A stretch of 49,722 nucleotides of DNA from Bifidobacterium tissieri. Lineage in GTDB: Bacteria > Actinomycetota > Actinomycetes > Actinomycetales > Bifidobacteriaceae. A program made the position numbers and the translations under genes. How positions within the stretch are numbered: position 1 is the stretch's first letter; every line of letters starts with the position of its first letter. Of the stretch, positions 15,757 through 24,456 are shown one piece after another. Location: the NCBI RefSeq assembly GCF_002259645.1, contig NZ_MWWV01000016.1, positions 1 to 49,722 of the forward strand, given 5' to 3'. The notes beneath the pieces were generated by a model, which searched no databases, had not been told where the DNA came from, and saw only the letters and a list, made by a program, of their open reading frames with translations.

Positions 15757-15830
15757 CGAACTCGAGCGCGTGCCACTCCGCAACGAGGCCGGATCGTAGT
15801 TGGCATCGGGAATCCGTGCGGTTGGTTATG

Positions 15831-16049
15831 TGCGGGTTCAACAATCATCTGCAACGAACCCGCATTGGAACCGACTCTGTACTGCGGGTTCGTCGCGTCT
15901 GCATTACAGACCCGCAGCGAAGAAGCCGGTGAAATGTGGGTTTATCACGTTCGAGTTGCAGACCCGCAGTATGGAGCCCGCCTGAGTGCGGGTCAGTGAG
16001 GTTTACACAATGGACCCGCAGCGAAACGACGCCCGCTGCGGGTCCATTG
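15831..16049. repeat. Four-to-five-unit tandem hairpin array, 52-bp period
   Basis: Units begin at 15831, 15883, 15935 and 15987, with a partial fifth at 16037. Each opens with TGCGGGTY (TGTGGGTT in unit 3) and has ACCCGCA 27 bases later, so a 34-bp core forms a hairpin. Unit 1 pairs TGCGGGTTC with GAACCCGCA. The cores are joined by 18-bp spacers of unrelated sequence. The last part also forms a 16-bp perfect stem, CAATGGACCCGCAGCG (16008-16023) with its complement (16034-16049). It fills the gap between the convergent metallopeptidase and dps genes. Confidence 0.85.
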
Positions 16050-16119
16050 CACATAATCGTCTAATCCGATCGGAATCCAAGCGGATCAGACGATCAGCTA
16101 CGCGATTGTGGTTGCGTAA

Positions 16120-16599
16120 CTACGCGATGTGGCTGCGCAGGAACCACTGGAACAGCTCCAGCGCCTGCACATGGTCCTGAATGATGTTGGAGCTGACCAC
16201 GTCCAGTTCGTCGAGTTCGGCGATGGCCTTACGGTCGTCGGTGATGAACACGTCGTAGTAGTCGATGAGCGCCTTGATGTACTCCTCGGTGGATGCGCGG
16301 CCCTTGAGATCCAGACTCTTCCACGAGCGGTTGCGCACGATCGCGTCAGGCGTGCCGTCGGGCGAACCACCCAGCGTAGCGATGCGCTCGGCGGTCTCAT
16401 CGGCCTGGGCGAGCACCACGTCGACCTGCGGGTCGAGCATCTCGTGCACGGCGATGAAGTTCGGGCCGGTCACGTTCCAGTGGGCGTGCTTGAGGACCAG
16501 CGCGGCCTCCTGCTCTTGGCTGAGACGGTTCTGCAGAATGGCGATGGACTTCTCGGCCTGTTCTTCGCTCAGGCCGGGGACAGTGAACGGAAGCGTCAT
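16120..16599 (-). CDS. dps: Dps-family DNA-binding ferritin-like protein
   Basis: This is a 159-residue protein of usual Dps length. The ferroxidase residues at the dimer interface are visible in LKHAHWNVTGPNFIAVHEML and in DPQVDVVLAQADETAERI (His, Asp and Glu ligands). Dps forms a 12-subunit shell that oxidises and stores iron and protects DNA in stress and stationary phase. The N-terminus is short and lacks a lysine-rich tail, so direct DNA binding may be weak. AAGGAGG precedes the start. The upstream region 16600-16793 holds its promoter but no motif I can name with confidence. Confidence 0.95.
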   Translation of the reverse strand: MTLPFTVPGLSEEQAEKSIAILQNRLSQEQEAALVLKHAHWNVTGPNFIAVHEMLDPQVDVVLAQADETAERIATLGGSPDGTPDAIVRNRSWKSLDLKGRASTEEYIKALIDYYDVFITDDRKAIAELDELDVVSSNIIQDHVQALELFQWFLRSHIA

Positions 16600-16793
16600 G
16601 ATATTCCTCCTTGTGTTGGACGGATGGAATGGTACTTCAATTCTAGATACGTGCGGTCGGTAAATCGTTCAACGCTCAGCGAAGAAACGATCCGCCGCGA
16701 TATTGCAATGATGTGAGCGATACTCACGGCATATCGGGGGCGAGTCGTGCTGTGCCGACGAGTGCTTTTACCGCAGTCTGAGCACTACGGGCA

Positions 16794-18215
16794 TCACGAA
16801 CGTTCGTCGCGCCCGTCATCATTGCGATCGTCGTTCTCATGATCATCGGTACCGTTGTCGACCCGCCCAGCGTTGTCGTCGCGCCCAATGTTGCCGATGC
16901 CGCTACCAGTGCCGGCGGTACTATTGCCGTCACGCTTCCGCACCTCGATCGTCTGAATACGCCTGCCGTCCACCTCGGTGATGACCATGTCGTAGCCGTC
17001 GTCGGAATGCAGTACGGCCCCGACCTTGCCCATTTCGCCGGTCTTGGCGAGGAAGTATCCGGCCACGGTCTCGTACGGGCCGTCCTCAAGTTCGATGCCG
17101 GTGAGTTCGTCGAAGTCCTCGATCGTCATGCCGCCGTCGATGCGTGCCACGCCACCAATGAATGCCGATCCAGGCTTCTTGCCGCCGGCCTCCTCGGGCA
17201 GATCGTATTCGTCACGGATGTCGCCCACGAGTTCCTCGGTCATGTCTTCCAGTGTCACGATGCCGTCGGTGCCGCCGTATTCGTCGATCACGATGGCCAG
17301 ATGGATGCCGCGCTTGCGCAGCAGAGACAGGCTGGGCAGCAGTTTCGACGTGCCGGGCAGTGAGATGCCTTCGCGTGTCACGTCGGCCACGGTTTGCGCC
17401 TGCTTGTTACGTACGTCGAGCAGGTCACGCACATGCACGAAGCCGAGTACGTCGTCGAAGTCCTTGCCGATCACCGGATAACGGGAGTACGGCATGTCGT
17501 GCACGAAGTCGGCCGCCTTGTCGAGCGGCATATCGCCGTCGATGAACACGACGTCGGCGCGTGGACGCATCACCTCGGCGACGATCGTTTCGGATGCGTC
17601 GAATACGTCGTCGAGAATCACGCGCTCGTCCTTGCTCAGGTTTGTGTTCGACGACACGAGTACGCGCAGCTCATCATCGGACACTTCGGTTTCGGTTTCG
17701 TTCGGATCAAAACCAAGCAGTCGTACGATGCCATTCGTGTTCTTGCCGATCAGCCAGATGATCGGTCGACAGATCGTGGCGAACACGTCGATCGCGGGCA
17801 CGACGGCGCGTGCGATCTCTTCGGTCTTCTGCATGGCGATGCGCTTGGGCACCATTTCCGAGATCACGATCGAGCAGTAGGAGATGATGAGCGTCAGGCC
17901 GATGGTGATGAGTGGATTGGCCACGAACGTCGGCACGCCCCAGCTTTCGACCAGTGGGATCAGGAACGGTGCGATGGACGATGCGCCGAACGATGCGGAC
18001 AGGAAGCCGGACAGTGTGACGCCGATCTGCACGGTGGACAGGAACGTGTTCGGATCGCGGGCGATCTTTGCCACGCGGGCACCACGGGCATCCTCCTGTT
18101 CCATCTGTTCGATCTGAGAGCCGCGCAAGCTTACCAGAGCCAGCTCGGTGCCTGCGAATACGGCACCGATGACCAGAAAGACGAAAATCAGCAGGATATT
18201 CAAACCAAGTGACAT
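16794..18215 (-). CDS. CNNM/CorC-type (hemolysin-like) membrane protein with CBS pair
   Basis: This is a 473-residue protein. Residues 1-190 form the DUF21/CNNM membrane domain (FLVIGAVFAGTELALVSLRG, ISYCSIVISEMVPKRIAMQK). Two CBS domains follow (VMRPRADVVFIDGDM, SRYPVIGKDFDDVLGFVHVR, AIVIDEYGGTDGIVTLEDMT). The transporter-associated CorC_HlyC domain comes next (FDELTGIELEDGPYETVAGY). The tail is a highly charged, disordered stretch of about 45 residues rich in Asp, Asn and Gly. Family members are linked to Mg2+ or Co2+ transport and resistance, with CBS domains sensing nucleotides. It lies 112 bases after the carbonic anhydrase on the same strand, with a structured RNA in between. The hemolysin name is historical. 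Confidence 0.93.
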   Translation of the reverse strand: MSLGLNILLIFVFLVIGAVFAGTELALVSLRGSQIEQMEQEDARGARVAKIARDPNTFLSTVQIGVTLSGFLSASFGASSIAPFLIPLVESWGVPTFVANPLITIGLTLIISYCSIVISEMVPKRIAMQKTEEIARAVVPAIDVFATICRPIIWLIGKNTNGIVRLLGFDPNETETEVSDDELRVLVSSNTNLSKDERVILDDVFDASETIVAEVMRPRADVVFIDGDMPLDKAADFVHDMPYSRYPVIGKDFDDVLGFVHVRDLLDVRNKQAQTVADVTREGISLPGTSKLLPSLSLLRKRGIHLAIVIDEYGGTDGIVTLEDMTEELVGDIRDEYDLPEEAGGKKPGSAFIGGVARIDGGMTIEDFDELTGIELEDGPYETVAGYFLAKTGEMGKVGAVLHSDDGYDMVITEVDGRRIQTIEVRKRDGNSTAGTGSGIGNIGRDDNAGRVDNGTDDHENDDRNDDGRDERS

Positions 18216-18273
18216 GATTCCACACTAATGGAAGCCCCCACCAGCAGGGGTTGATCCCTTTGCCACTGCCATG

Positions 18274-18327
18274 GTGGAGGAACGGATCGGCTTATCATCC
18301 CCGTCTGTTCCTCCACACGGGGAATGA
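18274..18327 (-). promoter_or_regulatory. Pseudoknot-capable RNA between carbonic anhydrase and CNNM genes
   Basis: On the minus-strand transcript a stem TCATTCCCCGT / ACGGGGATGA (18317-18327 and 18295-18304, one bulge) starts just after the carbonic anhydrase stop. Its 12-base loop contains GTGGAGGAAC, which is perfectly complementary to GTTCCTCCAC further downstream (18274-18283). This allows either a pseudoknot or a switch between two folds. There is no T-run. Confidence 0.5.
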
Positions 18328-18960
18328 TCAGAACGACAGTACCTCCACCTTGCCGTCGTCCATCTTGTAGCGGGCACCGACAAGCGACACTTCGCCCGAA
18401 TGCACGGCGTTGCGGATCACGGCCGAATCGGTGACCAGTGCCTCCAGCGTCTGCGCCACATGGATGCGTTCCACATCCTCGGCGGTGTCCAGATCGGAAT
18501 CCAAGGCCAGGCGTACCGATGCGCCCACCTCGCGCATGAGAATCGATCGGAATCCTTCGTCCTCCGTGTTCTCGTCGCCGGATAACACCTTCATGGCGGC
18601 GGCCACCGCGCCGCAGTTCTGATGACCCATCACCACGATCAGACTGACGCGCAGATGCTGCACTGCGTATTCCAATGATTCAAGAACGGCCTCGTCCACA
18701 ACCTCACCGGCAGTACGGATGGTGAACAGATCGCCCAGTCCCTCGTCGAAGATGATCTCCGGCGGCACCCGGGAGTCAGAGCACGACAGCACCGCCGCGT
18801 CGGGCGTCTGCTCGTCGATCAACGATTCGCGGGTTTCGCGATCCTGCCATGGATGTTCCGCCTTGCTTTCGGCGAAACGACGATTGCCCGCCAACATTCG
18901 GCTCCATGCCGCGTCGGCGCGGGTACGGCCATTCTGCTCATCGTATTCATTCTGTGCCAT
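18328..18960 (-). CDS. Beta-class carbonic anhydrase
   Basis: This is a 210-residue protein of usual length. Zinc ligands are in VLSCSDSRVPPEIIFDEG (Cys and the Asp-Arg dyad) and in VVMGHQNCGAV (His and Cys). The enzyme interconverts CO2 and bicarbonate in the cytoplasm. Bicarbonate is the substrate of the PEP carboxylase encoded just upstream on the same strand, so the pair probably feed oxaloacetate synthesis together. They are separated by about 330 bases with a terminator, so they are not one simple operon. The C-terminal residues KMDDGKVEVLSF complete the fold. Confidence 0.95.
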   Translation of the reverse strand: MAQNEYDEQNGRTRADAAWSRMLAGNRRFAESKAEHPWQDRETRESLIDEQTPDAAVLSCSDSRVPPEIIFDEGLGDLFTIRTAGEVVDEAVLESLEYAVQHLRVSLIVVMGHQNCGAVAAAMKVLSGDENTEDEGFRSILMREVGASVRLALDSDLDTAEDVERIHVAQTLEALVTDSAVIRNAVHSGEVSLVGARYKMDDGKVEVLSF

Positions 18961-19044
18961 GCTGCACCTCCACTTGCAATGAAACCCGTGTGCTGTGACA
19001 TCGGGACCGGAATCCGGGGTAATCGGAACTCATCGGACCTAGGT

Positions 19045-19201
19045 CTGGGTCAAACCGGACGTATCGAATTGGGGTTTGGGTGAATCGGGACACGGGTCTG
19101 GGGAAATCCGGTCCCATAAGTCTGGGTCAAACCGGACGTCTGGGTATAACCATGTCACGAGCACTCCCGATATTGATTCCTCATGACATGGTTTGACCCA
19201 G
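19045..19201. repeat. CTGGGTCAAACCGGACG repeats with long hairpin
   Basis: Two identical 17-bp motifs (19045-19061 and 19122-19138) lie 77 bases apart. A hairpin follows, with 18-bp arms at 19140-19157 and 19184-19201. Its ends are CTGGGT and ACCCAG and its inner stem is AACCATGTCA, with a 2-base internal mismatch. The motif is related to the one at 4272-4912. This is the gap between ppc and the carbonic anhydrase. No gene is present. Confidence 0.7.
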
Positions 19202-19215
19202 ACCGGTAACGCAAA

Positions 19216-19259
19216 GGCCCGCAAGGGTACGTCCGAAACGGAACGTATCCTTGCGGGCC
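19216..19259 (-). terminator. Terminator of ppc
   Basis: GGCCCGCAAGG (19216-19226) pairs with CCTTGCGGGCC (19249-19259), and the stem continues inward through TACGT. It starts 32 bases after the ppc stop on the minus strand. Only a short T-run follows (CTTTGCG). Confidence 0.65.
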
Positions 19260-19291
19260 CTGTCAACGGGAACCGGGAGACCGGCGGCCGA

Positions 19292-22051
19292 TCAGCCCGT
19301 GTTCTGCAGGCCTGCCGCCACACCGGACACGGTGCAGAGGATCAGGTAGATGAAGTCCGCGGTCTGAGACTCGCTCAGCTCGTTCTTCTCGTCGCGACGA
19401 CGCACCGAACGCAGCGCACGCACCTGCGTGACCGACAGCGCGTTCACGTACGGCGAGCGGATTCGAATAGCCTGACCGAGTACGTGACGGTGCTGCAGCG
19501 GCCACTCATCGCCCACGATCTTCAGAACCCACTTGCGGGTGAGCGCCATCTCCTCAAGCACCTTGTCGCGCAGATCATCACGATCGCCGAGAGCCAGATA
19601 CAGCTTGGCGATACGCTCATCGGTCTTGGCCAGCGACATCTCGATGTTGTCGATGAAGGTGCTGAACAGCGGCCACTCCTGATACGCCTTGCGCATGGTG
19701 GCAAGGTCGCCGAACTGCTCGCATGCGGAACCCAGACCGTACCAGGCGGCCAGGTTGATGCGGGCCTGAGCCCAGGAGAACACCCACGGGATCGTACGCA
19801 GATCGTCGAGCGACTTCGCGCCCAGACCACGCTTGGCCGGACGGGAGCCGATCGGCAGCAGGCCGACCTCGGTAAGCGGAGTGACGATGGAGAACCACGG
19901 GGCGAAGTCCGGCGTGTTCAGCAGATCGAGGAAGCGCGCGTGAGACGCGTCATCCAGCTGCTTGGTCATGTCAGCGTACTTCGCGGTCATCTCCGTGTTC
20001 GTCTTCTCCACGCTCGGAGCGGACTGCAGCAGCGTGGCCGAAGCAACGGACTCGATGTGGCGCACGGCCAGCACCGGGTTGCCGTAACGAGCGAAGATGA
20101 CCTCGCCCTGCTCGGTGAGCTTGAAGCGGCAGTTCACGGAACCACGCGGCTGGGCAAGCACGGCACGGTTGGCCGGGCCACCGCCACGACCGACGGCACC
20201 GCCACGACCGTGGAACAGCGTCAGATCAAGGTTGTTGGCCTCAGCCCATTCCACAATGCGCGCCTCGGCCGAATGCAGGGCCAGCGTAGCCGTGGTCGGA
20301 CCGGCATCCTTCGACGAATCGGAGTAGCCAAGCATGACCTCGAGCTTACGACCGGTGGCCTTCAGTCGAGCCTGCACCTCCGGGATCTTCAGCATGGCGT
20401 CAAGCACATCCACGCAGTTCTGCAGATCCTCAAGCTGCTCGAACAGCGGAATCACGTCGATGATCGGCGCATCCTCCGGGTGCTCGAACGCCAGACGGTT
20501 GAGCTCGTACACATCCTTGATGTTCTGAGCGGACTTGGTGAACGAGATGATGTAGCGGCGAGCGGCCTTCGTACCGTTACGACGCTGAATCGAACCGAGC
20601 GCGCGGAAGGTGTCGAGCACCTCGCGGGTCATCGGCTGCAGTTCGCCGCGCTCACCATGCAGACCGTGCTCGCGAATATCGGCAAGAGCACGGGAATGCA
20701 CCACGGAGTGCTGACGGAACTCCATCTCGACCATGTGGAAACCGAACGTCTCGGCCTGCCAGATCAGCGTCTGCAGCGGGCCATACGCGCTACGCGGAGC
20801 GCCGGCGTCGGCCAGCGACTTCTGCACGGTCTTCAGATCGGCGATGTAATCATCGCAGGAGTGGTACATCAGATCGGTGTCACGCTCAATGGTGGCGTGC
20901 AGACGGTCGGCGATCACCAGCATCACCGCACGATGCGGCTCCTTGGTGGAGATCAGCTCGGCCTTCTCGGTCAGGCGCTCGCTCATCTCGCGCTGGTGGC
21001 TCCACAGGCTCAGCAGGCCGGCGCACGGCTTGGTGTCCTTGGATTCCAACGTCAGGTTACGGCCCACCTCACGGGTGGCCTTCTCAAGCTTCGCGATCAC
21101 ATGATCGCTGAACTTGCGAGCCACCTGACGGCTCACGCGAGCGGTCACGTTCGGGTTGCCGTCACGGTCGGAACCGATCCAGCTGCCCGGGTGGAAGAAC
21201 GCGGGGCATGCCGGCGGAACCTTGCCCGCCTTGTCGCCCAGCACCCAATCATCAAAGCGGCGGTACACCTTCGGCACGGTGTCGAACAGCGTGTTATCAA
21301 AGATGTCAAGAATTGTGTCGGCCTCTTCAACAGGGGTCGGCTTCTTCAGCGCGATCGGAGACGTACGGAACATGGCGTCGATCTCATTGAGCATCAGACG
21401 CTCGTTCTCCGCCAGATCGGAACCACCCAGACGCGGGCGCTCCTCAAGCAGTTCGGCGATACGACGGATCTTGCCTTCCACGGCCTTACGACGGGCCTCG
21501 GTCGGGTGCGCGGTGAACACCGGATGGAACTCCAGCTTCTCCAGCAGCTCCTTGGCCTTCGCCGGTCCGCACTCTTCGATCATGCGCTTGTATGCGCCGG
21601 TCATTTCGTTGATCGGATCGGTGGGGGCGTCAACGGGAACCTGCTTCTCGCGCTCATGCAGAACGCTGACTCGGTAGTTCTCCTCCGACAGATTCGCCAG
21701 ATGGAAGTATGTGGTGAATGCGCGGGCCAGCAGAGTGGCGTCATCCACGGATACCGAATCAATGAGTTTCACGGCCTTTTCAAAGCCGACCTGCTCAGGA
21801 TCGTCATCGTCGTATTCCCCGCTGGTGCCACCGAACTCGCCACTGGTCGCCTCATTGGCGTATTCCAGCAGCTGATCGAAGTTGTCCAGCAGATTACCGT
21901 CGTACTCTTTCAGCACCGTACGCAGCAAACGAAGGAACAGATCCATGTTGTCGCCAAGGTTGGCAGGAAGATTCTGCTCCTCGGGACCCTTCGTGCCGGT
22001 TCCGGTGCTAACGATTCCCGAATCGGCGGCTTTAATCGTCTCGTCTGTCAT
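19292..22051 (-). CDS. ppc: Phosphoenolpyruvate carboxylase
   Basis: This is a 919-residue enzyme with the whole set of PEPC signatures in order: VFTAHPTEARRK (catalytic His), GSWIGSDRDGNPNVT, VMLGYSDSSKDAG (catalytic Lys), FHGRGGAVGRGGGP (glycine loop), and the C-terminal QNTG. It adds bicarbonate to PEP to give oxaloacetate and phosphate, refilling the acid pool in a sugar fermenter without a full citric acid cycle. A strong AAAGGAGG precedes the start. The first ~30 residues are a polar leader usual in bifidobacterial forms. A nearly full-length antisense open frame on the plus strand is a codon-use shadow, not a gene. Confidence 0.98.
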   Translation of the reverse strand: MTDETIKAADSGIVSTGTGTKGPEEQNLPANLGDNMDLFLRLLRTVLKEYDGNLLDNFDQLLEYANEATSGEFGGTSGEYDDDDPEQVGFEKAVKLIDSVSVDDATLLARAFTTYFHLANLSEENYRVSVLHEREKQVPVDAPTDPINEMTGAYKRMIEECGPAKAKELLEKLEFHPVFTAHPTEARRKAVEGKIRRIAELLEERPRLGGSDLAENERLMLNEIDAMFRTSPIALKKPTPVEEADTILDIFDNTLFDTVPKVYRRFDDWVLGDKAGKVPPACPAFFHPGSWIGSDRDGNPNVTARVSRQVARKFSDHVIAKLEKATREVGRNLTLESKDTKPCAGLLSLWSHQREMSERLTEKAELISTKEPHRAVMLVIADRLHATIERDTDLMYHSCDDYIADLKTVQKSLADAGAPRSAYGPLQTLIWQAETFGFHMVEMEFRQHSVVHSRALADIREHGLHGERGELQPMTREVLDTFRALGSIQRRNGTKAARRYIISFTKSAQNIKDVYELNRLAFEHPEDAPIIDVIPLFEQLEDLQNCVDVLDAMLKIPEVQARLKATGRKLEVMLGYSDSSKDAGPTTATLALHSAEARIVEWAEANNLDLTLFHGRGGAVGRGGGPANRAVLAQPRGSVNCRFKLTEQGEVIFARYGNPVLAVRHIESVASATLLQSAPSVEKTNTEMTAKYADMTKQLDDASHARFLDLLNTPDFAPWFSIVTPLTEVGLLPIGSRPAKRGLGAKSLDDLRTIPWVFSWAQARINLAAWYGLGSACEQFGDLATMRKAYQEWPLFSTFIDNIEMSLAKTDERIAKLYLALGDRDDLRDKVLEEMALTRKWVLKIVGDEWPLQHRHVLGQAIRIRSPYVNALSVTQVRALRSVRRRDEKNELSESQTADFIYLILCTVSGVAAGLQNTG

Positions 22052-22312
22052 TCAGACCTCCTTTGCCTCGTCATCGGTTGTTCGTCTATCGGCGTTCTGC
22101 GGCTCCTCCGCAGTTATGGCTGCCGACCGTTCCGAACCCAAAGCCGATGAACAGACGCCCCACCATTCTATTGCGCCGAACCCTCCGTTTATTACGGGAA
22201 GTTTTCATAATGGACAATCTCGAGTTGTCTACGTACCTTGGATTCGCTTCACAGTGCCGTAAATCCGCTTTCGTTACGCCTCGTTCTGCGTGCAGGAGTA
22301 CAAATAGGAAGT

Positions 22313-24244
22313 GTGATTTTCGGGAAGAAGCATGACAAGAACGGGACCCCTCACGGCGCCGCGATTCCCGCCGGCGTCGATAAGGTCACCAAATTCCACA
22401 CCCACTCCATTCCGCTCGACATGGAAGACATCGAACGGGATCTCGACAAGCCCGTGGTAGAGGCGGGTATCGCCGCGAAAACCAGCGTGATCGTACGCGT
22501 CGGTATGCTCGATCTGGCCGCCGGCACCGGAAGCTACCGTGTACGCCAGATGATGCATCGCATCGCCTACCCGCTTGGCGTGCACGTGCGCGCCGACGTC
22601 AACCTCACCGACATCGAGGCCTCCTGCACCGACGGCAAGAACCGCAACACCGAGGTCGTGGATCTCCCCACCACCGGCGTCAACACCGAACGCATCTGGC
22701 TGCTCGAACACTTCGCCGACTGGTTCAGCGTCAACCTCGGCCATTCCGCCGTCTATCACAGCCGCGGACTCAAAGTCTCCGACACCCTGGTGGAACATCT
22801 CGACGTGCGTGACGCATCGCAGCTGTCCGCCGAAGCCTCCAAGGAGGAACGTCGCGCCGCCAAACATCCCGAAGCCAATTCCCCGGCAAACGCGAACGCG
22901 CAGGACGGCATGGCAGATGCCGATCTGCCCATGCAGCCCACCAGCGCATCCACCGCACAGGAACGCCTCGATGAAATCGCCCGACAGCAGCGTCAGGACA
23001 GCACCGATCCCATCGCCGAACAGATAAACGCTCACGCGCATGACTCGCACAACACCCCTGACGACCGCAACCCGCACGCTTCACACGATCCACAGCATGC
23101 GGAAAACTCCGGGGATAACGATCCCATCTCCCGCGCTGCCGCCACAGGCAGTCTCAAACATGACACCAAGCGCGGCATCAAACCCCCGCGCGAATACGCC
23201 AAACACTTCGAACACCACACCAATCCGATCAACCCCGCGCACCCGGACTTCCACCCCATCACCGTGCGCCAGGCCCACGAACGACTCGACCTTATCGAAC
23301 ATCGCAAGCCGCTCTACAGCCCCGAATTCGCCGGATTCGCATCCGCCATCGCCTGCGCATCCTTCGTATTCCTACTCGGTGGTGGACTCTACGACATGAT
23401 CGCCGCATTCGTCGGCGCCGGCATCGGACACTGGCTCCGTCGCAAACTCTTCGCCAAGCACCTCAACCAGTTCTTCGTCACCTTCGTCGCCGTCTTCGTT
23501 GCCGCGCTCGCCTGCACCGGCACCCTGCGACTCATCGGCTTCTACGATCCCATCGCGCTCGCCCATGACACCGCCTACATCGGTGCCATGCTCTTCGTCA
23601 TCCCCGGATTCCCCCTCATCACCGGCGGCCTCGACATCGCCAAAATCGACTTCCCCTCCGGCATCCAACGACTCACCTACGCGCTCTCCATCATCCTCAT
23701 GGCCACCCTCGCAGGCTGGGCCGTCGCCCGCATCGTCTTCCTCAACCCCCAAGGCTTTGAACCCCAAGGCCTCAGTACTGCCGTCACCGGCGTTCTGCGC
23801 TTCATCTTCGCCTTCATCGGCGTCTGGGGCTTCTCCGTCATGTTCAACTCCCCCCAGCGCATGTGCCTCGTCGCCGCCTCCATCGGTGCCATCACCGACA
23901 CCCTGCGTCTGGAAATCCAGGACCTTCTCAGCGTTCCCCCGGAAGCCGCCACCTTCATCGGTGCCTTCCTCGCCGGTCTCCTCGCCGCCGGCTGGCGTTC
24001 CTCCGTCCGCCACGGCTGGCTTCCCCCACACCTCGGCTACCCCCGTATCTGCCTCACCGTCCCCTCCATCGTCATCATGGTTCCCGGCATGTACATGTAC
24101 CGCGCCATGTTTTACCTCGGCCAGTTCGACACCCAAAACGCCCTCGACTGGGCCTTCCGCGCCTTCATGGTCATCATCTGCCTGCCCGTTGGACTCGCCA
24201 TGGCACGTGTGGTGACTGACCGTTCCTGGCGCTACGACATCTGA
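22313..24244 (+). CDS. ThrE-like threonine/serine exporter family protein
   Basis: The protein is about 643 residues if the GTG at 22313 is the start. A TTG at 22238 or the ATG at 22421 are alternatives, and none has an ideal ribosome-binding site. The DUF1212 part (SVIVRVGMLDLAAGTGSYR, RIAYPLGVHV) comes first. A polar, disordered stretch of about 120 residues rich in His, Asp, Asn and Ala follows. About ten membrane segments come next, opening with FAGFASAIACASFVFLLGGG. Known ThrE proteins export threonine or serine. Here the polar linker is unusually long. It is divergent from ppc. Its stop codon is the first part of a fold-back repeat that begins at 24243. Confidence 0.88.
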   Translation: MIFGKKHDKNGTPHGAAIPAGVDKVTKFHTHSIPLDMEDIERDLDKPVVEAGIAAKTSVIVRVGMLDLAAGTGSYRVRQMMHRIAYPLGVHVRADVNLTDIEASCTDGKNRNTEVVDLPTTGVNTERIWLLEHFADWFSVNLGHSAVYHSRGLKVSDTLVEHLDVRDASQLSAEASKEERRAAKHPEANSPANANAQDGMADADLPMQPTSASTAQERLDEIARQQRQDSTDPIAEQINAHAHDSHNTPDDRNPHASHDPQHAENSGDNDPISRAAATGSLKHDTKRGIKPPREYAKHFEHHTNPINPAHPDFHPITVRQAHERLDLIEHRKPLYSPEFAGFASAIACASFVFLLGGGLYDMIAAFVGAGIGHWLRRKLFAKHLNQFFVTFVAVFVAALACTGTLRLIGFYDPIALAHDTAYIGAMLFVIPGFPLITGGLDIAKIDFPSGIQRLTYALSIILMATLAGWAVARIVFLNPQGFEPQGLSTAVTGVLRFIFAFIGVWGFSVMFNSPQRMCLVAASIGAITDTLRLEIQDLLSVPPEAATFIGAFLAGLLAAGWRSSVRHGWLPPHLGYPRICLTVPSIVIMVPGMYMYRAMFYLGQFDTQNALDWAFRAFMVIICLPVGLAMARVVTDRSWRYDI

Positions 24245-24349
24245 ATTATTCACATGATGGAGCGCCGCCTGCGTTGCTCCTTAGTCGACGTACCTTTGTA
24301 CGTCTTCCTTCGGTGCGCCTTGGTGTCGCACGCATCATGTGAATAATTC
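24243..24349 (+). repeat. Fold-back repeat A1, at thrE stop codon
   Basis: A perfect 16-bp arm pair, GAATTATTCACATGAT (24243-24258) and its complement (24334-24349), starts at the second base of the thrE stop codon. Inside are small stems GGAGC/GCTCC and GTGCG/CGCAC, and the constant core TCGACGTACCTTTGTACG (24285-24302). Confidence 0.88.
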
Positions 24350-24351
24350 GG

Positions 24352-24449
24352 GTCACCGGGTAACGGAGCGCCGCCTGCGTTGCTCCTTAGTCGACGTACC
24401 TTTGTACGTCTTCCTTCGGTGCGCCTTGGTGTCGCACGCATCATGTGAA
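24352..24449 (+). repeat. Fold-back repeat A2 (shares distal arm with A1)
   Basis: The core is at 24391-24408, and the body and right arm are the same as A1. The left arm is different (GTCACCGGGTAACG) and does not pair with the right arm. It resembles the left arm of A3 with transitions. Confidence 0.82.
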
Positions 24450-24456
24450 TAATGCC

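Noticed and set aside
14149-16049. CRISPR array reading of the 51/52-bp tandem repeats
   Set aside because: The units are 34-bp hairpin cores with 17-18-bp spacers, too short for CRISPR spacers. Spacers in the 51-bp arrays are partly conserved, cores drift, arrays have only four units, and no cas genes lie in the window.
18216-18330. Known Mg2+ (M-box) or Mn2+ (yybP-ykoY) riboswitch before the CNNM gene
   Set aside because: I looked for the conserved blocks of these classes and did not see them. Only the novel pseudoknot-like pairing is supported.
19193-22150. 985-codon open frame on the plus strand opposite ppc
   Set aside because: It is fully antisense to a certain ppc gene, has no family-like motif, and is explained by codon bias leaving few stops on the other strand. 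Similar shadows lie opposite glgP (29371-31842), the GH140-like gene (5367-7196), and the rhamnosidase (2494-4236).
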